Below, piece after piece: positions 58,726 to 64,000 of a DNA stretch of 64,000 nucleotides (positions within the stretch are counted from its first letter, which is position 1; each line of letters opens with the position of its first letter). The notes under the pieces were generated by a model that saw only the letters and a program-made list of their open reading frames with translations, was not told the origin of the DNA and ran no database searches. The position numbers were made by a program, and so were the translations under genes. Origin of the DNA: Chloroflexota bacterium (GTDB lineage: Bacteria; Chloroflexota; Anaerolineae; Anaerolineales; Villigracilaceae); contig JACAEM010000016.1 in the NCBI GenBank assembly GCA_013388855.1, positions 124,001 through 188,000 of the forward strand, written 5' to 3'.

Positions 58726-60428
58726 TAGAATTCTCCCGACTTGGGCAGGCGGAATTTTTCGATAAGCAAAATCCCGACGAGGGTGAGAGACATGAGGATG
58801 GTCGCCATTGCCATGGCTTGACCGTAGTTCAAGCCGCCGGGCTGCGAGAGGAAACGTTCAATGGCAACCGGGATGGTGGGATATTCGGGGCGTGAGATGA
58901 GGAGGGTCGCGCCAAATTCGCCGAGAGAGATTGTGAACGCAAAGGTTGCTGCCGAAAGCGTGGCGCGGCGGAGGATGGGCAGGTCAATGGTCTTCCAAAC
59001 TTCAAACGGGGAGGCTCCGAGGGCGGCGGCGGCTTGCCGCAATCGTTCCGGGATGGAGGCAATGGCGGGTTGCAATACGCGGATGACGAATGGCAGCGCA
59101 ACGAGCGTGTGAGCGAATGGAACCAGCAGAGGCGAGGTCAGCCATTGTCCATAGGTGATGATGAAACCCAATCCCAGCATCACCGCGGAGGAACCTAGGG
59201 GAAGCATGATGAGCGGGTCGAGCACTTTTTCGAGGCGGGTCGGCCTGGCAAGTGCAAAGGCGGCAGGGAAACCGAGGAGGAGCGAGAGGATGACCGTCGC
59301 ACCAGCGTACGTGAGCGAATTGGCTGTCGCCTGGATGGGTGGGACGTAAAAGACCGAGCCGCGGCGGTTCACAAAGAGTTCGGTGTAGTAGTCGGTGGTG
59401 AACCCGTATTGAACTTCACCACGCTGACCGCGGTCTGCTTCGAGGCGGAAGAGGGAACGGAATGGGAGGGCGGAGAGAGGCGCAAGGAAGAACGTAGAAA
59501 GCAGAAGACAGAATAGAGATACGAAAACTCTTTGTTTGAAGGTTTTGGGGCTAAGCAACACAGGACGTGGATTGAGTTGTTGGGGGTTACGAGTTACAAG
59601 GCGTGTGTAGAGGAGAGAAAAGAGCAGCGTGCAGAGAAGTTGGATGACGGAGAGCAGTGCAGCGAGGGAAAGGTTGGGGAGTTTCAGTACGCGAAGGTAG
59701 ATTTCCACTTCGAGGGTGGAAAATTGAGAACCTCCCAACAAAAGGATGACGCCAAAAGATGTGAAGTCAAACAGAAAGACAAGCAGAGACGATGCTAATA
59801 ACGATGGACGGAGCAATGGTAATATTACATTCCACCAGACGCGAAATGAGTCCGCGCCGAGGGAACGGGCGGCGGCTTCGAGCTTGGGATCCAGGCTGGA
59901 GAGGGCGTTGCCAACCACCCGGATGACAATGGTGGCATTGTAGAAGACATGAGCGAGCAAAATAAGGGTGAAGGCGGAAGGATGAAGGTTGAAAGAAGGA
60001 AAGAAGAAAGAAAATAGACCGCGCCCACCCCAAATAGCATTGAATGATGATGCGACGACAACCGTTGGGAGCATGAATGGCACAGCGGTGAGGGCACGCA
60101 GGAAGGACTTGCCGCGAAAGTCGAAGCGGGCGAAGAGATAGGCAGAGGGGAGTCCGAGAAGAAGGGTGAGAAGGGTGGAGAGGACGGCTTGGTAAAGGGT
60201 GAAACGCAAAACGCGAAAGGCAAGTTGCAGGTTGTCCGCCGTGAGAGTTTGAAAGTCGAAAGTGAGCGCAAGAATTTTGGAAAGGGGAAAGAAGAAAAGG
60301 ATGGCAAGAAAAGAAAGAGGCGGTACCCAAAGTAAAATACGTTTTAACCACAGAGACACTGAAAGCGCAGAGTTTCCCAATAAAGGACTCCGTGGCTTAG
60401 TGTCTCCGTGGCTAATCGCTTGAGACAT
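58725..60428 (-). CDS. thiP: Two-domain ABC permease (ThiP-like)
   Basis: A 567-aa permease with two fused membrane domains, as in ThiP and FbpB. EAA loops are recognisable in both halves: EAAARSLGADSFRVWWNVILP and RQAAAALGASPFEVWKTIDLP. Start at 60428, one base after the thiB stop (TAG-C-ATG). Residues 5 to about 29 are encoded by CCACGGAGACAC-type repeat DNA and precede the first helix, so the real start could be a later codon. It works with the ThiB-like and ATPase neighbours to import thiamin. Confidence 0.88.
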   Translation of the reverse strand: MSQAISHGDTKPRSPLLGNSALSVSLWLKRILLWVPPLSFLAILFFFPLSKILALTFDFQTLTADNLQLAFRVLRFTLYQAVLSTLLTLLLGLPSAYLFARFDFRGKSFLRALTAVPFMLPTVVVASSFNAIWGGRGLFSFFFPSFNLHPSAFTLILLAHVFYNATIVIRVVGNALSSLDPKLEAAARSLGADSFRVWWNVILPLLRPSLLASSLLVFLFDFTSFGVILLLGGSQFSTLEVEIYLRVLKLPNLSLAALLSVIQLLCTLLFSLLYTRLVTRNPQQLNPRPVLLSPKTFKQRVFVSLFCLLLSTFFLAPLSALPFRSLFRLEADRGQRGEVQYGFTTDYYTELFVNRRGSVFYVPPIQATANSLTYAGATVILSLLLGFPAAFALARPTRLEKVLDPLIMLPLGSSAVMLGLGFIITYGQWLTSPLLVPFAHTLVALPFVIRVLQPAIASIPERLRQAAAALGASPFEVWKTIDLPILRRATLSAATFAFTISLGEFGATLLISRPEYPTIPVAIERFLSQPGGLNYGQAMAMATILMSLTLVGILLIEKFRLPKSGEF

Positions 60429-60429
60429 G

Positions 60430-61473
60430 CTATTTCAGAACAACATCCGTCCAAGCTTGAATCCAGGCATCGCGGTTTTCGGCAATAACATCAGGAGGCA
60501 GCGCGGCCGTCTGTTTGGGAGCTTGGGCATATTTGGTGAAGGCCTCAGGCAAATTAGCATTTGGGTTGACCGGGTAGACAAACATTTGCAGGGGGACATC
60601 TTCCTGGAACTGCCGGCTGAGCATGAAGTCCACAAACTTTTCAGCGAGAGCACGGTTTTGAGTCCCTTTGAGGATGCCGACAAATTCGATTTGACGGAAG
60701 CAGGTGTCGGGTCCAAGGATGGAAGCGGTGGGCGCGTCAGTCACTGGAGGGTCCGCGTAGATCACCTCCGCGGCGGGAGAACTCCCATACGAGACGACCA
60801 TCGGTTGAGGTCCCCTGCCGGAGGAGGCGCTGAAGTTGGTGTAGTAGGCGGTCTCCCAGCCATCCACCACGACCACACCATTGTCCTTCAATGCTTGCCA
60901 GTAATCGGTAAATGAATCGCCATAATGAGCGACTGTGGCAAACAGAAAGGCAAGCCCGGTCGAGGATGTGGCGGGGTTTTCCACAACGAGCAAGCCCGCG
61001 TATTCCGGTCTGGTCAGGTCTTCGAGGCTCTGCGGCACAATCAAATTGTGATCGGCAAAATATTTTTTATCGTAGTTGATACAGACATCGCCATAATCCA
61101 CGGGCAGGGCGCGATTCGATGGGTCGAGTTTGAATGCGGCAGGAATCTCCTGCAAGGCAAGCGGCTCATACGCTTCAAAAATGTCCGCATCGAGCGCGCG
61201 CGACAGGAAGGTATTATCCACGCCGAAGAGCACATCCGCCAGCGGCGCGTCTTTCGTGAGGATGGCTTTGTTCAATACTGCGCCCGTATCGCCGCTTTGG
61301 AGGAAAACAACTTTGGCATGGTTGGCGTCTTCGAATGCCTTGACCACTTCTTCACTGGCAGCGAATGAATCATGGGTCATGATGGTAATAGTCTGTGGAC
61401 CGGATGGTGTTTCCGTTGCCCGCGGCGAACATGCCGCCAATAGTAGAAGGGCTAGTAATAGTATGCGTTTCAT
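60430..61473 (-). CDS. thiB: Thiamin-type ABC transporter substrate-binding lipoprotein (ThiB/TbpA-like)
   Basis: A 347-aa periplasmic-type binding protein. The lipoprotein signal MKRILLLALLLLAAC has its lipobox Cys at residue 15. Core features match TbpA/ThiB: TITIMTHDSFAASEEVVKAF, LADVLFGVDNTFLSRAL, ALPVDYGDVCINYDK and DGWETAYYTNFSASSG. These point to thiamin rather than iron. AAAGGAAACC precedes the ATG; the gene starts 13 nt after thiN. Confidence 0.88.
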   Translation of the reverse strand: MKRILLLALLLLAACSPRATETPSGPQTITIMTHDSFAASEEVVKAFEDANHAKVVFLQSGDTGAVLNKAILTKDAPLADVLFGVDNTFLSRALDADIFEAYEPLALQEIPAAFKLDPSNRALPVDYGDVCINYDKKYFADHNLIVPQSLEDLTRPEYAGLLVVENPATSSTGLAFLFATVAHYGDSFTDYWQALKDNGVVVVDGWETAYYTNFSASSGRGPQPMVVSYGSSPAAEVIYADPPVTDAPTASILGPDTCFRQIEFVGILKGTQNRALAEKFVDFMLSRQFQEDVPLQMFVYPVNPNANLPEAFTKYAQAPKQTAALPPDVIAENRDAWIQAWTDVVLK

Positions 61474-61486
61474 GGTTTCCTTTCAT

Positions 61487-62125
61487 CTATGCGCGGCAAT
61501 GGATAATGAACAGCAAGCCGGATCCGATGGAAATGGACGCTGTCTTGCCGGTCATTTCGTTGCTGATGCCGCGTGTTCTGTCGGGGTATAGTGTTTCACT
61601 GCGGAGGGACCATTTCAAGCCTTTTGTCCGGACCTCGGTGACCGCGCCCTGCCACGGAATCAACGAGACGATATTCCCGCTTCGCCCGTGGATTCGAGCC
61701 TGATCTCGGCAAAGGAGAACCTCCTCCACCCCATCGTCGAGTCGAACGTCCAATGCTGAGAGGCGAGGATCGGTCAGCAATGCAAGATTTCCCAACGTCT
61801 GGTCGAGACGCCCGCCCAACGCGGCAATAATGACAATCTGCTCCGGTTTCATATCGATGGCGCGGGTGAGGGCGAGTTCGAGATCGGTCTCGTTCTTGTC
61901 GCGCGGGAATAACTCGATGGTGACGCCAGTTTCCTTGAGCAGCTGCAGATCAGCCTGTTGCGCGGAATCCATATCGCCGATCACAAGGTCCGGTTTGACG
62001 TTCAACGCCAGGGCATGACGTGTGCCGCCGTCCGCACAAAGGATGAGGTCTCCGTCACGCAAAAGGGCGCGGGCTTTGTCGGGGTCGGGCAGGTTGCCAT
62101 TCGCAAAGATGACGATTCTTTGCAA
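61487..62125 (-). CDS. thiN: Thiamine pyrophosphokinase
   Basis: This enzyme converts thiamin plus ATP to TPP. Motifs are LILCADGGTRHAL, PDLVIGDMDS, KNETDLELALTRAI and AALGGRLDQTLGN. The ORF track start (62185) is an ATG inside the TPP riboswitch and would read through the terminator hairpin. The TTG at 62125 is preferred: it follows the terminator, GGAGG lies 8 nt upstream, and it begins the first strand (QRIVIFANG). This gives 212 aa, normal for the family. First gene of the thiamin uptake operon. Confidence 0.88.
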   Translation of the reverse strand: MQRIVIFANGNLPDPDKARALLRDGDLILCADGGTRHALALNVKPDLVIGDMDSAQQADLQLLKETGVTIELFPRDKNETDLELALTRAIDMKPEQIVIIAALGGRLDQTLGNLALLTDPRLSALDVRLDDGVEEVLLCRDQARIHGRSGNIVSLIPWQGAVTEVRTKGLKWSLRSETLYPDRTRGISNEMTGKTASISIGSGLLFIIHCRA

Positions 62126-62151
62126 AGAAAAATCCTCCGGCGGCGGAGGAT
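62126..62151 (-). terminator. Expression-platform terminator of the TPP riboswitch
   Basis: ATCCTCCG-ccgc-CGGAGGAT is followed by TTTTC on the minus strand. Its 3' arm carries the GGAGG ribosome site of thiN, so the hairpin can both stop transcription and hide the ribosome site. Confidence 0.85.
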
Positions 62152-62170
62152 GGTAAACGACACAATATTT

Positions 62171-62255
62171 TCCCTCCGCCAGCATGATCTGGATCAGGTA
62201 ATTCGGGTTGAGCGCGGCTCGCTCCTCTCAGTCCCGCATCGCAGGACACCCCGTT
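62171..62255 (-). ncRNA. TPP riboswitch (THI element)
   Basis: Read on the minus strand, the aptamer has the conserved blocks ACGGGGTG, GGGACTGAGAGG, CAACCCGAATTACCTGATC and CATGCTGGCGGAGGGA. These match the THI-box consensus (GGGGTG, CTGAGA, ACCC, ACCTGATC, GCGNAGGGA). It precedes thiN and the thiamin ABC genes and should repress them when TPP is plentiful. Confidence 0.95.
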
Positions 62256-62310
62256 CGATTGTGATATTTATCCTACTGCTTTAATGGCTACCTGTCAATT
62301 CAAAAATACA

Positions 62311-62350
62311 GGATTGCTTCGTAACGCCTCAGGCGCCGCTCGCAATGGCT
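62311..62350. repeat. Short palindromic repeat remnant (6.1-kb family)
   Basis: GGATTGCTTCG...CTCGCAATGGC carries inverted ATTGC / GCAAT ends and an inner AACGCCT-c-AGGCG hairpin. It lies just after the alpha/beta hydrolase stop and may also end that transcript. Confidence 0.45.
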
Positions 62351-62351
62351 G

Positions 62352-63152
62352 TCAGCGCACCCGACGTTTCCACTCCTCCTTCATCTGAAGCTCGCTTGGG
62401 CTTACACCCGAATCCAGAGCCAGGAAATCTGTCAACAGACGGTTGAACTTGATGGTTTCATCGATCATCGGGAAATGCCCGGAGTTTTCAAGGAAAACCG
62501 GGTGTGTCATCGAGGAAAGGGACGAAGTGTCCGCCGGCGGGGAGATTGCCTGGTCCTTTTCACCGTAGACGAGCAAACAGGGGATGGGCGTGCTCAGGTT
62601 GCGGAAGGAATTATATAAATTATCCGCCTGCAAACCGACCATGGAAGCAGTAATCGCTTTCGGGTCCGCTTTGCTGGAGTCGGACAGGGCGGTGTTCGCC
62701 TCCGGGGTACGGCTGGACAGCCAATCGGTCAGTTCGACCGGAGAGGGCGCGTCCCCTTTTAGCCGGGGACTTACCGCCTCATAGCTCAGGGGACAATTGA
62801 CCGCCATTAAACGATCGACGCGTCCCACATTCTGCGGGAGCGAGGCGAATTTCATCCCGACGAGCGCTCCCAGCCCGTGCGTGACAAGTGCAATTTTACC
62901 GATCCCCATCTCGTTCAGGAAACGGTCAAGCAATGCCGATTGTTGCTCGAGCGAGTATCCCAGAATGTTATGAGCGGTATCTCCAAATCCCCACAGATCG
63001 AGCGCATAGGCGCGATAGGAGGTCGAGGCGACCTGCATGGAGGCAATCCAGTATTTCCATGAGCCGACCCAGCCGTGCAGGAAGATGACGGGACGACCGC
63101 GTCCCAGCACCTCGTAATGCACGATGGAACCTTCAAGAAGAATGGCGCTCAA
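62352..63152 (-). CDS. Alpha/beta hydrolase-fold protein with altered nucleophile elbow
   Basis: A 266-aa protein with the full alpha/beta hydrolase layout: PVIFLHGWVGSWKYW, ALDLWGFGDTAHN, LLVYGEKDQAISP (acid) and ENSGHFPMIDE (His). The nucleophile elbow, normally GHSxGG, reads THGLGALVG, with Gly93 in place of the nucleophile Ser. It may be a pseudoenzyme, a scaffold, or use different chemistry. It lies 3 nt downstream of the response regulator on the same strand, so a signalling context is possible. Confidence 0.78.
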   Translation of the reverse strand: MSAILLEGSIVHYEVLGRGRPVIFLHGWVGSWKYWIASMQVASTSYRAYALDLWGFGDTAHNILGYSLEQQSALLDRFLNEMGIGKIALVTHGLGALVGMKFASLPQNVGRVDRLMAVNCPLSYEAVSPRLKGDAPSPVELTDWLSSRTPEANTALSDSSKADPKAITASMVGLQADNLYNSFRNLSTPIPCLLVYGEKDQAISPPADTSSLSSMTHPVFLENSGHFPMIDETIKFNRLLTDFLALDSGVSPSELQMKEEWKRRVR

Positions 63153-63155
63153 AAG

Positions 63156-63530
63156 TTATTTCCCAAATTTTGCAAGTATGGCTTTCACACGCGTAGTCAA
63201 TTGGTCGGGCGCGAACGGCTTGAGTAAATATTCCTCGGCGCCCGCGTCCAATCCCTGCTGAATCTCACTCTCCTGCCCTTTGGCGGAGAGAAACACCACA
63301 GGGATATCCTTCAAGTCAGGGTTGGCTTTCATCGCCCTGCAGGCTTCATAGCCGGTCATGCGAGGCATACGGACATCCATGAGGATGAGATCGGGGTTCA
63401 CCTTGGGCGCAAGGTCAACAGCCTCCTCCCCATTGCTGGCGGTAAATACCTCGTATCCTGCAAAGCGCAGGGTGAATGCCACTAAATCCCGGATATCTCT
63501 TTCGTCTTCTGCAATCAAGATCTTTGCCAT
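63156..63530 (-). CDS. Single-domain response regulator
   Basis: A 124-aa CheY-like receiver. The acidic pair is in LIAEDERDI, the phospho-acceptor is D52 (LILMDVRMPRM) and the Lys is in EYLLKPFAPDQL. The start was moved from 63587 to the ATG at 63530, with GAGGAA upstream, because the earlier part lies in the kinase gene. It follows the histidine kinase by 7 nt and is probably its partner. Confidence 0.9.
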   Translation of the reverse strand: MAKILIAEDERDIRDLVAFTLRFAGYEVFTASNGEEAVDLAPKVNPDLILMDVRMPRMTGYEACRAMKANPDLKDIPVVFLSAKGQESEIQQGLDAGAEEYLLKPFAPDQLTTRVKAILAKFGK

Positions 63531-63537
63531 TGATTCC

Positions 63538-64000
63538 TCATTTTGATTCGTAGGTGGGCAGTGTAAACGAGAATGTACTGCCTTCACCCGGGATGCCGCT
63601 GCTCTTCATCCAGATGCGTCCCTTGTGCATTTCGACAATTTGTTTGACGATGGACAAGCCCAGCCCGGTTCCCGGCGTCGCCAGCACCAGCGGATGTTCG
63701 CCGCGATAGAACCGTTCGAATACGCGTTCCTGGTCTTCAAGCGGGATGCCTACGCCATTATCCTTTACATCCACCTGCACCTCATGACCGCCGTTCAAGG
63801 GTTGAATGCGCACCGTGATGGTCCCATTTTCGGGGGTGTAATGATACGCATTGAAAACCAGGTTTCCCAGAATCTGGCGGACTCGTTCCATATCGCCATA
63901 GACAGCCGGCAATTTCCTCGGCGCATCGAGGGAAAGCGCCATGGGCTTGTTTTCTTCCTGCGAACGACGCAGGACATCTTCGATAACATCCTCGGCAACC
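63538..64000 (-). CDS. Sensor histidine kinase, C-terminal part (5' end outside window)
   Basis: The reading frame is open through the window edge, so only the C-terminal 153 residues are visible. They form the HATPase domain: N box RQILGNLVFNAYHYTPENG, G1 KDNGVGIPLEDQERVFERFY and G2 GTGLGLSIVKQIVEMHKG. The upstream segment (EDVIEDVLRRSQEENKPM) links to an unseen HisKA domain. It pairs with the receiver gene downstream. Confidence 0.88.
   Translation of the reverse strand, partial: VAEDVIEDVLRRSQEENKPMALSLDAPRKLPAVYGDMERVRQILGNLVFNAYHYTPENGTITVRIQPLNGGHEVQVDVKDNGVGIPLEDQERVFERFYRGEHPLVLATPGTGLGLSIVKQIVEMHKGRIWMKSSGIPGEGSTFSFTLPTYESK

Noticed and set aside
62126-62185. ATG start of thiN at 62185
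   Set aside because: This ATG is part of the TPP aptamer (the conserved CATGCTGGCG region), and the coding frame would run through the terminator hairpin.
1-64000. Selenoprotein genes with in-frame TGA, suggested by tRNA-Sec
   Set aside because: No ORF pair was noticed that continues a known family through an in-frame TGA; a systematic search was not possible.
1-64000. CRISPR arrays, prophage, integrases, insertion sequences
   Set aside because: No regularly spaced direct repeats and no transposase, integrase or phage structural protein were seen on either strand.

Overview
The window (about 55% GC, 64 kb) looks like a chromosomal segment of a Chloroflexota bacterium, most likely an Anaerolineae-type organism. 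This is an inference from gene content and style: lipoproteins with Thr/Pro/Ser-rich linkers, an AmpS-type M29 aminopeptidase, bactofilin, DUF4349/DUF2085/DUF4126/DUF402 proteins, a LutA plus fused LutB-LutC pair, and a diterpene cyclase pair known to me from Mycobacterium tuberculosis and, in variant form, from the Chloroflexota member Herpetosiphon. No phage, transposase, plasmid or CRISPR sequence was seen. Coding density is high, with many TAATG/ATGA stop-start overlaps. At least ten genes have a -10-like hexamer only 6-8 nt before their ATG, which suggests leaderless transcripts.

Layout. 1-3.1 kb: the end of a zinc-ribbon membrane protein, a HI0933-type flavoprotein and an alpha/beta hydrolase. 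3.1-6.1 kb (minus): two tandem GH5 glycosidase lipoproteins and a CE1-type esterase. 6.2-9.1 kb: an MIO-type (histidine) ammonia-lyase, a GNAT and a PIG-L deacetylase. 9.1-13.7 kb: an AlgI-like MBOAT acyltransferase set among three paralogous membrane-anchored SGNH proteins, probably an exopolysaccharide O-acylation module. 13.7-20.2 kb: a phytol/dolichol-kinase-like protein, an orphan 635-aa membrane protein, tRNA-Ile(CAU), tRNA-Gly, a zinc-ribbon protein, a sugar-binding lipoprotein, an M50 site-2 protease and tRNA-Sec. 20.3-26.4 kb: a sugar epimerase, 3-methyladenine DNA glycosylase, FabI, bactofilin, a ProRS-derived protein lacking all class II catalytic motifs, a PH-domain-like membrane protein and a DUF92 protein. 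26.4-34.2 kb: a DUF4349 lipoprotein, NUDIX, a two-domain dehydrogenase, M29 aminopeptidase, rhodanese and alpha-glucan phosphorylase. 34.3-40.0 kb: lutA and fused lutBC, tRNA-Glu, an EamA permease, a VUT-family (queuosine precursor) permease and an MFS permease.

40.1-46.9 kb is a nucleoside salvage unit: ribokinase, two nucleoside hydrolases, two ECF S components, EcfT and two EcfA ATPases, the second with a degenerate ABC signature. 47.4-53.5 kb is the most interesting segment. One apparent operon carries a GNAT-like protein, an ICMT-like membrane methyltransferase, an Rv3378c-like (tuberculosinol/kolavelool synthase-type) enzyme, an Rv3377c-like class II diterpene cyclase, a membrane sensor kinase and a single-domain response regulator. 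53.5-57.2 kb: DUF4173-like, an 18-codon leader ORF with hairpins, DUF2085, DUF4126 and a 46-aa membrane peptide. 57.3-62.3 kb (minus): a thiamin operon under a TPP riboswitch (thiN, thiB-, thiP- and thiQ-like genes, then DUF402). 62.3-64 kb: an alpha/beta hydrolase with its nucleophile replaced by Gly, a response regulator and the end of a sensor kinase.

The themes are polymer degradation and salvage (GH5, esterase, glucan phosphorylase, nucleoside, thiamin and lactate use), envelope modification and a specialised isoprenoid pathway. All calls are from reading the sequence; no database search was run.
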